A DNA stretch of 64,000 nt from the NCBI GenBank assembly GCA_903837355.1, contig CAILUI010000460.1:1-64000 (forward strand), given 5' to 3'. Every line of letters starts with the position of its first letter. Within the stretch, counting starts at the first letter, position 1. Positions 1 to 8,523 of this stretch are shown piece by piece. A model generated the notes under the pieces. It ran no database searches and was not told where the DNA came from. It saw nothing but the letters and a program-made list of their open reading frames with translations. Position numbers and translations under genes: made by a program. This DNA comes from an uncultured Victivallales bacterium (GTDB lineage: Bacteria > Verrucomicrobiota > Lentisphaeria > Oligosphaerales > JAFGRS01).

Positions 1-194
1 GTGCCCTCACCCGCGGCCGCGTGGGGGCACGCGGCGGTACGGTTCCGACCAGCAGGAGGTCAGTAGGCGCGGGTGCCCTCACCCGCGGCCGCGTGGGGGC
101 ACGCGGCGGTACGGTTCCGACCAGCAGGAGGTCAGTAGGCGCGGGTGCCCTCACCCGCGGCCGTGTGGGGGCACGCGGCGGCACGGTTCCGACC
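1..194. repeat. 72-bp tandem repeat, 2.7 copies, each with a palindrome
   Basis: Units start at 1, 73 and 145; the third diverges after about 194. The first 30 bases of each unit form an imperfect inverted repeat (GTGCCCTCACC paired with GTGGGGGCAC around a GCGGCCGC centre). The period is 24 codons, so an open frame appears across it, but the peptide is low-complexity Arg/Gly and I do not take it as a gene. The array may extend beyond the left edge of the window. Confidence 0.8.
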
Positions 195-213
195 CGTGGA
201 GATGCGGTGCGCC

Positions 214-546
214 TCAGTCCATGATCTCCATGAGTTTGCCGCAGCAGGGCGGGATGCGCTGGCCGGGCTTGAGGTCCTGCATGCGGTTGCAGGTCTTGCA
301 GTAGACCTTACAGGCGACTTCCACGACCACCGCCGCGAACTCCGGGAGTTCGTCGGCGCCGGGGCCCTCGATGACGAACTGGGCGGGGTTGCTGTTCTTC
401 TGGGGCACAAACTCGCCGATCGGGGCCAGCCGCCGGCCGATGCCGTTGCAGTCCACCAGCAGTCGCCAGACGGCCTGCAGCTTGGCGCGCTCCTCGGGGG
501 AGTCCGGGGCGAAGGAGACGGTCTTCTTGTGGATGGTGATCTGCAT
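214..546 (-). CDS. Small Cys-rich (zinc-ribbon-like) hypothetical protein
   Basis: A 110-residue protein starting MQITIHKKTV. The start is chosen because an AGGA ribosome-binding site lies about 8 nt upstream; a longer frame to 612 exists but reads as non-coding. The C-terminal part carries CKTC about 20 residues before a CC pair (PPCCGKLM), which could hold one metal ion as a rudimentary zinc ribbon. No signal peptide or membrane segment is seen. It is the last minus-strand gene after the TRAP operon, 133 nt beyond dctM, so it may be co-transcribed. I do not recognise a family, and function is unknown. Confidence 0.6.
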   Translation of the reverse strand: MQITIHKKTVSFAPDSPEERAKLQAVWRLLVDCNGIGRRLAPIGEFVPQKNSNPAQFVIEGPGADELPEFAAVVVEVACKVYCKTCNRMQDLKPGQRIPPCCGKLMEIMD

Positions 547-679
547 GACGTCGCATCCTGTTGAGCGGTGAACGTTTCCGCGCCGGGCGCCGGTGCTGGC
601 ACCAGACAGCACCGTACACGCCAGGCAGCGCGACCGGCAAGACGTCCGTTTGGACTCGCCCGCCGCGGCCGGGTTGCAT

Positions 680-1969
680 TCAGAGTCGGAAGAAACGGGG
701 CAGGGCGAGCACCAGCCACGGCCAGGCGGCGATGATGGCCAGATCGAGCCCCAGCACGGCCAGGTACGGCAGCAGCGGCCGCGTCGTCTCGGTCACCTTG
801 GTCCCGGAGAGGCCGCAGAGGATGACCAGGCACAGCCCTACGGGCGGTGCCACGATGGCGATGCCGATGACGGCGATGACCAGGACGCCGTAGTGGAGCG
901 GGTCGACCTGCATGGCCAGGGCGAGCGGCAGCATGATGGGGAAGAAGATCAGGATGGCTGGCAAGCCGTCCAGCACCATGCCGAAGGCCAGGAAGAGCAC
1001 GATGCTCAGCGCCAGGAAGGTCCACTGGCCGCCCGGGGCGGCGCCGATGGTCCTGCCGATCAGGTCCGGCACGCCTTGCGCGGCGAGGATCCAGGAGAAC
1101 AGCGTGGCGGCACCCACCAGCAGGCAAACGACGCCGGTGAGCACGGCGGTGTTGGTCAGGACGCGGTAGACATCTGACAGTGTCATCTGCCGGTAGATGA
1201 AGACCGAGACCACGAAGGCGTAGGCGGCCGCGACGGCGGCGCCCTCGGTGGCGGTGAAGATGCCGGCGCGGATACCGCCGAAGATGATGACGGGCATCAT
1301 CAGCGGGATGAGGCTGTCGCCGATGGCCCGCCGCAGCTCGCGCCAGGACGGTCGTGCCTCGTGGGCCGCGGGCAGAGTGCCGCGACAGGCCTGGATGTAG
1401 ATCACGACCAGCAGCGAGATGGCCATCAGCAAGCCGGGGACGAGGCCGCCGACGAAGAGCCCGGCGATGGAGAGGTTCGAGACCGCGCCGAGGACGACCA
1501 TGTTCAGGCAGGGCGGGATCATCATGCCCATGCCGGTGGCGGCGGCCACGATGGCGGTCGCCTGCGCCGGTCTGTAGCCCGCTTTGACCATCGAGGGCAG
1601 CAGCAGCGAGCCAATCGCCGAGGCATCGGCGATGGAGGACCCCGAGATCCCCGAGAAGAAGACCTCGGAGACGATGACGACGAACCCCAGGCCGCCGCGG
1701 ATGTGCCCGACCAGGCTGCGGGCCAGGCGCACCAGGCGCTCGGAGATGCCGCCGTGCTCCATCAGGCTGCCGGCCAGGATGAACAGCGGGATGGCCAGGA
1801 ATGGGAAGGTGTCGATGCCGGCATAGAGCTTGACACCGACCATCCCGATGGGGGCACCGTCCATGCTCAGCAGCGCCAGGATGCAGGCTAGGATCATCGA
1901 GAAGGAGACCGGGACACTGAGCGCCAGCAGGAGCAGGAAGGCGACCAGGAGGATGAGAGGAGGGATCAT
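680..1969 (-). CDS. dctM: TRAP transporter large permease (DctM family)
   Basis: A 429-residue, very hydrophobic protein of typical DctM length. It begins MIPPLILLVAFLLLLALSVP and has a dozen or so predicted membrane segments. Typical family stretches are visible, such as FLAIPLFILAGSLMEHGG near the N-terminus, GGLGFVVIVSEVFFSGISGS, and GIAIVAPPVGLCL near the end. It forms the channel for sodium-driven uptake of an organic acid delivered by the periplasmic DctP protein, together with DctQ. The start at 1969 is chosen because the upstream frame runs into a tandem array. In this operon dctM is separated from dctQ by a four-helix-bundle gene with flanking repeats, which is unusual. Substrate cannot be read from sequence; sugar acids would fit the neighbours. 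Confidence 0.93.
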   Translation of the reverse strand: MIPPLILLVAFLLLLALSVPVSFSMILACILALLSMDGAPIGMVGVKLYAGIDTFPFLAIPLFILAGSLMEHGGISERLVRLARSLVGHIRGGLGFVVIVSEVFFSGISGSSIADASAIGSLLLPSMVKAGYRPAQATAIVAAATGMGMMIPPCLNMVVLGAVSNLSIAGLFVGGLVPGLLMAISLLVVIYIQACRGTLPAAHEARPSWRELRRAIGDSLIPLMMPVIIFGGIRAGIFTATEGAAVAAAYAFVVSVFIYRQMTLSDVYRVLTNTAVLTGVVCLLVGAATLFSWILAAQGVPDLIGRTIGAAPGGQWTFLALSIVLFLAFGMVLDGLPAILIFFPIMLPLALAMQVDPLHYGVLVIAVIGIAIVAPPVGLCLVILCGLSGTKVTETTRPLLPYLAVLGLDLAIIAAWPWLVLALPRFFRL

Positions 1970-1984
1970 GGCGTTCTTCTGGAT

Positions 1985-2048
1985 GTGAGAGCGTGGTTGC
2001 GTGAGAGGGTGATTGCGTGAGAGGGTGATTGCGTGAGAGCGTGTCGCT
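1985..2048. repeat. Short-period tandem array, left flank of four-helix-bundle gene
   Basis: About four 16-bp units (gtgagagggtgattgc and variants), each made of two 8-bp half units. Bases 2031-2043 (gcgtgagagcgtg) recur perfectly inverted at 2534-2546 on the other side of the four-helix-bundle gene. Confidence 0.8.
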
Positions 2049-2073
2049 TGGTTTCCTGCCAGCATCCGTACTG

Positions 2074-2514
2074 CTACAGATCATCGTCGTCGACGTGGTA
2101 CGTCCCCGGCTGATCGCGGAGGTAGTCGTGGTCCGGCGCGTTCTTGCAGAAGTCATCCGCCCTGCTGATCATCGCGCTGAGCTTGGCACCGATCTCACGG
2201 TACAGGGAGTCCACCTCTTCGTGCGTGGCCGGATCGATAAACCCACAGTCCAAGGCGTCGTCCAGCCAGGACTGCGTCTCGTACGCCTCGCCAAGGGACT
2301 CGTCCACCTTGTTGACGAACGCGGCCTTGTACCGGCGCCTTGCCCACGCTTCCGCGGGAATGGCCTTCACCGCACGTGAGGAGCGCCGGACTTGGTCCGT
2401 CAGCGAGTATCGCTCCTCGCCTGGGAACCGCTTGCTCAGCGTGAAAACGCGCCTTGCCCCTTCCCGCGCCAGTTGGTAGGTCCGTAGATCACGGAAGCCT
2501 CGCGCTATCGCCAT
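2074..2514 (-). CDS. Four-helix-bundle protein (S23/IVP, Avd-like family)
   Basis: A 146-residue protein whose N-terminal part matches the S23 / 23S-rRNA intervening-sequence protein family: FRDLRTYQLAREGARRVFTL, then FPGEERYSLTDQVRRSSRAV, then SLGEAYETQSWLDDALDCGF. These helices build a four-helix bundle that forms pentameric rings in characterised relatives, including Avd, the accessory protein of diversity-generating retroelements. The last 30 residues (acidic, ending DDDDL) look like an added tail. No reverse transcriptase or template repeat is nearby, so a retroelement role is not supported. A GAGAGG ribosome-binding site precedes the start. The gene splits dctQ from dctM and is bracketed by inverted tandem arrays. 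Molecular function is unknown. Confidence 0.88.
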   Translation of the reverse strand: MAIARGFRDLRTYQLAREGARRVFTLSKRFPGEERYSLTDQVRRSSRAVKAIPAEAWARRRYKAAFVNKVDESLGEAYETQSWLDDALDCGFIDPATHEEVDSLYREIGAKLSAMISRADDFCKNAPDHDYLRDQPGTYHVDDDDL

Positions 2515-2525
2515 GGCGCCTCTCC

Positions 2526-2563
2526 CACGCTTTCACGCTCTCACGCTTTCACGCTTTCACGCC
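2526..2563. repeat. Short-period tandem array, right flank of four-helix-bundle gene
   Basis: Nearly five 8-bp units (cacgcttt, one variant cacgctct). It begins 13 nt beyond the dctQ stop codon and contains the inverted match to the left flank. Confidence 0.8.
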
Positions 2564-2576
2564 CCAACCCTTCGGC

Positions 2577-3035
2577 CTACCGCGCCCCCCGCCACTGGCG
2601 GGCCACCCGCTGCCCCAGGTAAATCAGCATCAGCGTGCCGCTGATCGGGATGGGCAGGTAGGCCCAGAGGTAGGAGATACCCAGGCTGGCATAGGTCCGC
2701 GGCACGCTCAGGCGGACCATGATCACGCCTTGGATCACCAGGGTCACCGCCACGGCCGCGATGGGCACTGGCACCAGCCAGGCCAGCCAGCGGTGCGCCC
2801 GCTGCGGCAAGGCCTTGACCGCGGTTTCGATGCCGAAGTGCTGCCAGCGCCTGACCGCCAAGGCCGCGCCGAGGAAGGCCACCCACTGGAACAGCAGCAT
2901 GGCCAGGTCCTCTGACCACGGCAGCGGGGTCTTCATGAAGTAGCGGTTGAGGACCTGCAGGAAGACGACCAGCGTCAACGCCAGGACGGCGCCGGCGCAG
3001 AGCCCTTCGACGAGCTGACCGCAGACCTTGCGCAT
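2577..3035 (-). CDS. dctQ: TRAP transporter small permease (DctQ family)
   Basis: A 152-residue membrane protein with four predicted segments, the usual DctQ layout. The family signature is clear: LQVLNRYFMKTPLPWSEDLA at about residues 27-46 and LFQWVAFLGAALAVRRWQHF just after it. It pairs with DctM in the inner membrane. The start is fixed by an AGGTGA ribosome-binding site 5 nt upstream and lies 24 nt after the dctP stop, so the two are co-transcribed. Its stop codon is TAG, showing that this organism uses TAG as a normal terminator. Confidence 0.92.
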   Translation of the reverse strand: MRKVCGQLVEGLCAGAVLALTLVVFLQVLNRYFMKTPLPWSEDLAMLLFQWVAFLGAALAVRRWQHFGIETAVKALPQRAHRWLAWLVPVPIAAVAVTLVIQGVIMVRLSVPRTYASLGISYLWAYLPIPISGTLMLIYLGQRVARQWRGAR

Positions 3036-3059
3036 GCTGTCACCTGCCTGGGAAAGCGC

Positions 3060-4145
3060 TCACTTCGCCGGCGCGACAGCCGGGGTAGGCGGTTTGGCAG
3101 CGGTACCCTTGGCGGCCTTGACCTGCTCGAGCAGCTCGCTGCCGTTCTTGCGCACGAACTTCTCATAGACGGGTTGGACGCGGGCCAGGAAGGCAGCGCG
3201 GTCCACGTCGGTGACGATCTCGACGCCCTTGCCCTTGAGCTGATCCAGAGCCTTGGCCTCGTCGGCCGTGTAAGTCTCCTGGAAGTAGCCCTCGGCCTCG
3301 GTCGCCGCGGCGCGGATCTGGCCCCGGACGTCCTCGGGCAGCTTGTTCCACCAGCCCTTGTTCACCACCAAGGTGCTCACCGACCAGAACTGCTCGGTCA
3401 GGGAGTAGACCTTCGAGACCTCCCAATGCTTCGAGGTCCAGAACAGCACCGGCGAGTTCTCGGCGCCGTCCAGGACCTTCTGCTGCAGGGCCAGATAGAC
3501 CTCGCCGAAAGCCATCGGGGTCGGGATGCCGCCCATGGCCTGGAGGGCCTCGATCTGGATCTCGCTGGGCTGGACGCGGATCTTCTGCCCGGCCAGGTCC
3601 TGCGGGCGGCGCACCGGCTGGCGGGCGTAGACGCTGCGGCAACCGTCGTCGACCCACATCAGCCCGACCATGCCCTGCCGGCCATAGATGTCACCCCGGA
3701 AGCGGTCGCCGACCGGGCTGTTGAGGACACGCCAGAGCTCGGCGCGGTCGGCGAAGAGGTACGGCAGGTCGAACACCTTCACCTCCGGGATCCACTCACT
3801 GGCGAAGGCGGTCGGGATCTTGGCCATCTGGATGCTCCCCATCTGCACCGACTGGTAGAGCTCCTTGGTCTGGCCGAGCTGGGCGCTGTGGGCGACCTGG
3901 ATCTCGACCCGGCCGCCGGTCTTCTCCTTGACCTTCGCCGCAAAGAACTGCCAGGTCCGGGTATGGGGATGCTCCGGCGACAGGATGTCGGCCAGCTTAG
4001 CGACAATGGGCTTGCCCGGGGGAGCCGCCTGCACATGGAGCCCGCTGGCGAGCAGCGCCAGGGCGACGGCCAGCGCGACGGGCAGCCTGACCAGAGGGCG
4101 GAGGGGGGACGGCATGGCCCGCATCAGCAGGCAGGAAGCACGCAT
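3060..4145 (-). CDS. dctP: TRAP transporter substrate-binding protein (DctP family)
   Basis: A 361-residue periplasmic solute-binding protein. Residues 1-40 are a signal peptide with a long Ala/Leu core (VALAVALALLASGLHVQAAP). The mature part has the DctP pattern: HPHTRTWQFFAAKVKEKTGG with IQVAHSAQLGQTKEL following, VKVFDLPYLFADRAELW, and the ligand-contact region GQKIRVQPSEIQIEALQAMG, where the conserved Arg normally binds a carboxylate. The start at 4145 has AAGGG about 8 nt upstream; the in-frame extension to 4376 reads into a palindromic repeat and is rejected. First gene of the dctPQM operon, divergent from the DUF4091 operon. Confidence 0.92.
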   Translation of the reverse strand: MRASCLLMRAMPSPLRPLVRLPVALAVALALLASGLHVQAAPPGKPIVAKLADILSPEHPHTRTWQFFAAKVKEKTGGRVEIQVAHSAQLGQTKELYQSVQMGSIQMAKIPTAFASEWIPEVKVFDLPYLFADRAELWRVLNSPVGDRFRGDIYGRQGMVGLMWVDDGCRSVYARQPVRRPQDLAGQKIRVQPSEIQIEALQAMGGIPTPMAFGEVYLALQQKVLDGAENSPVLFWTSKHWEVSKVYSLTEQFWSVSTLVVNKGWWNKLPEDVRGQIRAAATEAEGYFQETYTADEAKALDQLKGKGVEIVTDVDRAAFLARVQPVYEKFVRKNGSELLEQVKAAKGTAAKPPTPAVAPAK

Positions 4146-4271
4146 GGGGCAACCCTTTCGTGACGGGGTGGAGGGGGTCGTCTCCGGACGACGGTCTTTC
4201 CCACACCCGCGTTCCAGGCGGAGTATACCGCAGTCAGCGAACGGCTGCAAGGGTCGGCGTTGCCCGGCGCA

Positions 4272-4459
4272 CATCCGCGCCAACCTAAGGCCCCTTGAGT
4301 GTGCGGTGCCCGCTCGAAAGCGGCGTCCAGCCGCCGCAGTCCAAGGAGTCCCGTCCTTGCCGGGACTCGGTGCCATACCGCGCTGGCCATGAGGCCGAGC
4401 TTTGGAGTGCCTGCGGCTTGACGCAGCTTTGTACCCCGCGGCTTAGGTTGACGCGGATG
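4272..4459. mobile_element. MITE-like palindromic element with 18-bp terminal inverted repeats
   Basis: The ends catccgcgccaacctaag (4272-4289) and cttaggttgacgcggatg (4442-4459) are inverted repeats with one mismatch. Inside lie hairpins: GCGGC-gtcca-GCCGC near 4317 and GAGTCCCG-tccttgc-CGGGACTC near 4348. An inverted relative of the first hairpin lies near 4400-4430 (gctttggagtgcc...). There is no coding potential. It fills most of the 470-nt gap between divergent dctP and the DUF4091 gene. A partial relative lies at 38401-38514. Confidence 0.65.
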
Positions 4460-4615
4460 AGCCGGCGCAGGGCTGTTTCCCGAAGCCCGACGGGGCTCCC
4501 GGACGGCGGCCTGCGGGAGACGCTCTTTTGAGACCGCCCTAGTTGGGGACGGGGCCTCGTCACTGGATGGTGAAGGTGTGCTACCTTACCGGTGTTGGCA
4601 AAAGGAGTCACGGCG

Positions 4616-6871
4616 ATGGATGGATACCGGATGGGACGGGGGATCGTGTTGAGCGGGCTGCTGCTGGCAGCCGCTCTGAGCGCGGCCGAGGACGAGAATT
4701 GGCTGGCGAACCCGGGGTTTGAGGAGGCGGCTGGAGCCGCGCCGGCGGGCTGGTCGCTGGGGATGGAGGGCAGGGGGGAAGGCGAGGCGGTTTGGCAGGA
4801 GGGCGAGGCGCACGCGGGGAGTCGGTGTCTGCGGGTCCGGCTGACTACGGCCGGCGACTACTACATGGGGCGGCAGCACCTGTCTCAGGCGGTGCAGCCG
4901 GGCCGCCTGCACCAGATTCGGGGCTGGTACCGCAGCGATGCTGAGATGGTCGCCCACCCCTGCGTCTATAACGTCGGCGCCGATGGTAAGGTCATCTCCG
5001 CCTGGGAGAGTCCGCTGCCGCTGGCCCGCGTCTGGACCCCCTTCCAGTTCACCTGGACGCCGCCGCCTGGAACCGAGCGCTTCGAGCTGCAGTTGCGGGC
5101 TCAGGCCGGCCCCGGGACCGCGTGGTTCGACGACGTCATGGTGGGTTCGGCCGTGCACCTGGAGGCCGAGCGTCGTGAGCGCCTGGCTGAAGCCACCCAG
5201 CGCATTGCCAAGGGGGCCTTGGCGCTGCGCGTGCTGGAGCCCTCAGAGCGCCCCACGCCGGCGGACTTCGCGGATGCGGCGCGCTGGCAGGCCCTGCAGG
5301 CGGCTACGGCTGTATCGATCTTTGCCGCCCGTGGCGAACGGGAGTCGTTCGCGGCGCTGGTCCTCGGCCTGGATGGCCAGCCGTTGACCGCGCGGATGAC
5401 CGACCTGGCCGGTCCGGGCGGTGCCCGCCTGCCGGCGACGGCGGCCACGGTGCGCTGGGCGGGCGGCGTCGTGGTCGACGGCCAGACCTGGCCCGACCCG
5501 CTCTTTGAGGAGCAGCCTTTCAGCAGTCAGCCCGACTGCCTGCCCATGCTGTGGGTCACGCTTGCGGTTCCTGCTGCCGGCACGCCGGCCGGCGAGTATA
5601 CGGGTACGCTGGAGGTGCAGTCCGCGGCGCGGACGGCGACGTTGCCAGTGCGTCTGCAGGTGTACGATTTCGCCTTGCCGGCCAGTTCGTATCTACCCAC
5701 CAGTTTCTGGGTGTTCCGTCACACCATCCGCAATGCCTACGGCCTGAAGGAGATCCCCACCGAAGTGTACCGCCGCTATCTCGATCTCTGCCTGGAGAGT
5801 CGCCTGGCTCCGATCGATGCCGCCGAGTGGCACGACCAGCCTTTCGTGCGCCTGCGGCGCGATGCCCAGGGTGAGCTGCAGGTCGACTGGGAGCTGTGGG
5901 ACTCCTATGTGGGCTACGGCATGGAGCGCGGCATGACCGCCTTCAACGTCGCCGATGTGCACTGGTTCGGCACGTACTTCCGCAGTTTCACGGTGCAGGA
6001 CGCGGTAACCGGCAAGGAGGAGACCGTCACCCTGGACCCCGCCAGCCCCGAGTACGCCCAGACCGTCATCCGCTTCTTCCGTCTGGCCCATGAGCACTTC
6101 AGCGCTCGCGGTTGGGCGGCGCGGGCCTATCTGCAGGCCTATGACGAGCCCGCCGGCAACGACGCCACACTGCTGGCCGAGATCGCGCGCTTCCATGAAC
6201 TGGCGCGGCAGGGCTGGCCCGGGTTGCGCACCCTGATCACCGCCGCCCCGCAGAGCTACGCCGCGCTGCAGGGCAGCACTGGCATCTGGTGCCCGCTGAC
6301 GTCGCACTACGATGACGGCGTCGCGGCCGCTCGCCGCAAGCTCGGCGAAGAGGTCTGGTGGTACGTCTGCTGTGGCCCGCAGGCGCCCTGGGCCAACTTC
6401 TTCCTCGACCAGCCCGGCGCGGCCCACCGCGTGCTCTTCTGGCAGACGTTCCAGCGCCGCGCCGACGGCCTGTTGTACTGGGGTATCAATCACTGGCCTG
6501 ATTTCGCGGCGCGGAGCATGGACCCGCTGCCGGCCGAGAAGCGCTGGCCGCAGGCGCCGTGGAACGACGGTGGCCGCAAGGGCGATGGCTACTTCCTCTA
6601 TCCGGGGCCGCGGGGGCCGCTCACCGGCCTGCGCTTCGAGATCATGCGCGATGGGGTCGAGGACTACGACGCCCTGCGGATGCTGCAGGATCTGGTAACG
6701 CGGAAGGGCCCGCAGGCACCGGAGGCACTGCGCCAACGGGCCACGGCGGCGCTCACGGTCGGCCCCGAGATCTCGGTGTCGATGACGAACTACCCGAGCA
6801 CGGCGGGCGCCATGGTGGCGCAGCGGCGCCAGGTCAACGAGCTGATTGTCGAGTTCGGAAAGCTGCCATGA
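4616..6871 (+). CDS. Secreted DUF4091-domain protein, putative glycoside hydrolase
   Basis: A 751-residue protein. Residues 1-22 form a signal peptide. Residues about 25-190 resemble a CBM4/9-type jelly roll (starting WLANPGFEEA and containing WYRSDAEM, ERFELQLRAQ). The central part looks like a TIM-barrel glycosidase (YLPTSFWVFRHTIRNAYGLK onward, with AYDEPAGND). The C-terminal DUF4091 hallmark is plain: GLLYWGINHWPD, YPGPRGPLTGLRFEIMRDGV and EDYDALRML. An AAGGAG site 9 nt before ATG 4616 fixes the start. DUF4091 proteins are widespread in Planctomycetota and Lentisphaerota; enzymatic activity is generally inferred. It heads a plus-strand operon with a beta-helix protein, a hydrolase and an SSS symporter. 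Confidence 0.88.
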   Translation: MDGYRMGRGIVLSGLLLAAALSAAEDENWLANPGFEEAAGAAPAGWSLGMEGRGEGEAVWQEGEAHAGSRCLRVRLTTAGDYYMGRQHLSQAVQPGRLHQIRGWYRSDAEMVAHPCVYNVGADGKVISAWESPLPLARVWTPFQFTWTPPPGTERFELQLRAQAGPGTAWFDDVMVGSAVHLEAERRERLAEATQRIAKGALALRVLEPSERPTPADFADAARWQALQAATAVSIFAARGERESFAALVLGLDGQPLTARMTDLAGPGGARLPATAATVRWAGGVVVDGQTWPDPLFEEQPFSSQPDCLPMLWVTLAVPAAGTPAGEYTGTLEVQSAARTATLPVRLQVYDFALPASSYLPTSFWVFRHTIRNAYGLKEIPTEVYRRYLDLCLESRLAPIDAAEWHDQPFVRLRRDAQGELQVDWELWDSYVGYGMERGMTAFNVADVHWFGTYFRSFTVQDAVTGKEETVTLDPASPEYAQTVIRFFRLAHEHFSARGWAARAYLQAYDEPAGNDATLLAEIARFHELARQGWPGLRTLITAAPQSYAALQGSTGIWCPLTSHYDDGVAAARRKLGEEVWWYVCCGPQAPWANFFLDQPGAAHRVLFWQTFQRRADGLLYWGINHWPDFAARSMDPLPAEKRWPQAPWNDGGRKGDGYFLYPGPRGPLTGLRFEIMRDGVEDYDALRMLQDLVTRKGPQAPEALRQRATAALTVGPEISVSMTNYPSTAGAMVAQRRQVNELIVEFGKLP

Positions 6872-6909
6872 TGGCCGCCGGGCCCACACGATAGCGACTA
6901 CGGGAGTGG

Positions 6910-8523
6910 GTGAGCGACGTGCTTTACACACTGGCTGATTTTGGTGCGGCGGCCGATGGGGTTAGGGACGACAGTGAGGCGTTGCAGCGCTGCTTTGCGG
7001 CAGTGCGGCAGGGCGGCGGCGGGGTAGTGACGATCCCGCCGGGCGACTACCGTGTGCGGGGCGCGACGCCGGTCGCGTTATGCTCGCGGACCACCGTCCA
7101 GGCCCACGGTGCGCGCTTCCACCTCCCCGATGAGCTTGGCGCCGGGGCCCGCCTGGTGCTTTTCAGTGGCGAGGACGTCAGCGATTTCGCCTGGGAGGGA
7201 GGGGCCTTCTGCGGACACTGTTTTGACTACCGCCGCCCGGCGAACTCGTGGGCTCCCAGCGCCAATACGCGGGTGCTGGTGTTCAGCACCACGCCCGGCG
7301 GGCGTACGGCCAATCTGACTTTCCGCGGTATTCAGGGCGAGCGCATCGCGGGCGCCGTGATCACCGTGCAGGGCGCCGCCCAGCCGGAGTCGGAGTCGGC
7401 GGTGCAGACTTTCGCTGAGAACATTGCGGTGCGCGACTGCCGTCTGCGGGACTGTGGCAAGTTCATGTGGGACTACGGCCTGCTTTGGCAGATCCTCGTC
7501 TTTGCGGCCGAGTACACCTCGGCAGAGGTGGACTTAGCCTGGTTGCACTTCCGCCAGGATCTGGTGCGACGCGAGCTCCGTCTGCGTGAAGGCGACGACC
7601 GCGTCGGCTTCGACAATGGGAGCGCGCCCGTTGCGCTGTCCGCCCACGGTGGGGCAGACCAGGCAGTGTGCTTCTTCGGGCGACGCTTACCGCCCAATGT
7701 GGTCCGCGGCCGCAAGTACTACGTCGTGGCGAGCGCGGCGGACCACATCAAGGTGTCCGAGAGCCCCGGGGGCGAGCCGTTGCGGTTCGCTGGACAGGGG
7801 GAAGAGGCCGGTCTGATCGTGAACCTGTCGCAGGCGTTTTACCACCTCTACGTCCCGATCGGCGCTGGCCCGGGCATAGGTGGCGTGGACCTGGTCTGCT
7901 GTCGCAACACGACGGTCTCGGGGTGTACGCTCAGCGCCCTGGGCGACACCATGCACATTCAGCGCTGTCACAACAACGTCTTCGCCGGCAACCAGATCAC
8001 GGGTTCCCGCATGGGGGCGTTCTTCCTGGCCGAGTACTGCCGCAACTCCACGGTCACCGGCAACACTGTCGATGGCACGAACGGTTCGCGCGTGATGAGC
8101 GTCGAGAAGTCCAGCGAGGATGTCACCATCATCGGTAACACCTTCCGTAACGGCGGACGCGGTAGTTGGATCAACCAGCCGCGGAACATCATCCTCCAGG
8201 GCAACATCTTCGTCCATAACACGACGAAGTGCGAGCGCGACCCGCAGCGGGGGCGGCGCAGCTTCGAGACCGGCGACTATGAGCGCTACAGCGAGATCTA
8301 CTTCACGCTGCACCAACCGAACGGTACCTATGGTCCGGTGATCCTGAAGGACAACCTGTTCGTCACGGGCGCCGGGTGTCGGCACGCGGTGGAGTTCGGC
8401 CCGCAGGGGCATGACCTGCTGGTCGACGGCAACATCCTCTCGGGTCCGGCGCGGAGTGTTGCCGTCGATCCGTCCTGTACCGGGGTGTGTTTCGGGCGGA
8501 ATCCCGGATTGAGCCTGCAATGA
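6910..8523 (+). CDS. Right-handed beta-helix protein (pectate-lyase-like superfamily)
   Basis: A 537-residue protein starting at GTG 6910, with GGGAG about 5 nt upstream. The N-terminus has the Pectate_lyase_3 opening: TLADFGAAADGVRDDSEALQ, then GGGGVVTIPPGDYRVRG. Parallel beta-helix rungs follow, such as CRNTTVSGCTLSALGD, CHNNVFAGNQITGS, CRNSTVTGNTVDGTNGS and VTIIGNTFRNGG. No signal peptide is evident, which is odd next to exported enzymes. Likely a polysaccharide lyase or glycosidase, but I cannot assign a catalytic residue. Its stop codon overlaps the next start (ATGA), indicating coupled translation. Confidence 0.85.
   Translation: MSDVLYTLADFGAAADGVRDDSEALQRCFAAVRQGGGGVVTIPPGDYRVRGATPVALCSRTTVQAHGARFHLPDELGAGARLVLFSGEDVSDFAWEGGAFCGHCFDYRRPANSWAPSANTRVLVFSTTPGGRTANLTFRGIQGERIAGAVITVQGAAQPESESAVQTFAENIAVRDCRLRDCGKFMWDYGLLWQILVFAAEYTSAEVDLAWLHFRQDLVRRELRLREGDDRVGFDNGSAPVALSAHGGADQAVCFFGRRLPPNVVRGRKYYVVASAADHIKVSESPGGEPLRFAGQGEEAGLIVNLSQAFYHLYVPIGAGPGIGGVDLVCCRNTTVSGCTLSALGDTMHIQRCHNNVFAGNQITGSRMGAFFLAEYCRNSTVTGNTVDGTNGSRVMSVEKSSEDVTIIGNTFRNGGRGSWINQPRNIILQGNIFVHNTTKCERDPQRGRRSFETGDYERYSEIYFTLHQPNGTYGPVILKDNLFVTGAGCRHAVEFGPQGHDLLVDGNILSGPARSVAVDPSCTGVCFGRNPGLSLQ

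Larger units (their letters stand above)
1985..2563 (-). mobile_element. Candidate cassette: four-helix-bundle gene between inverted short-period arrays
   Basis: A 579-bp block sits between dctQ and dctM, which are normally adjacent. It holds one gene bounded by 8-bp-period arrays in opposite orientation, sharing a 13-bp perfect inverted repeat (2031-2043 and 2534-2546). No transposase is present. The mobile nature is an inference from the interruption of a standard operon and from similar arrays elsewhere in the window. Confidence 0.45.

Noticed and set aside
21-224. 67-codon frame across the 72-bp tandem repeat
   Set aside because: Peptide is a pure product of the repeat and lacks a ribosome-binding site.
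132-2156. 674-codon minus-strand frame over dctM
   Set aside because: A different frame of the dctM region with Arg/His-rich composition; the DctM frame has the family signatures.
2074-2514. Diversity-generating retroelement
   Set aside because: The four-helix-bundle protein is Avd-like, but no reverse transcriptase, template/variable repeat or target gene is found.
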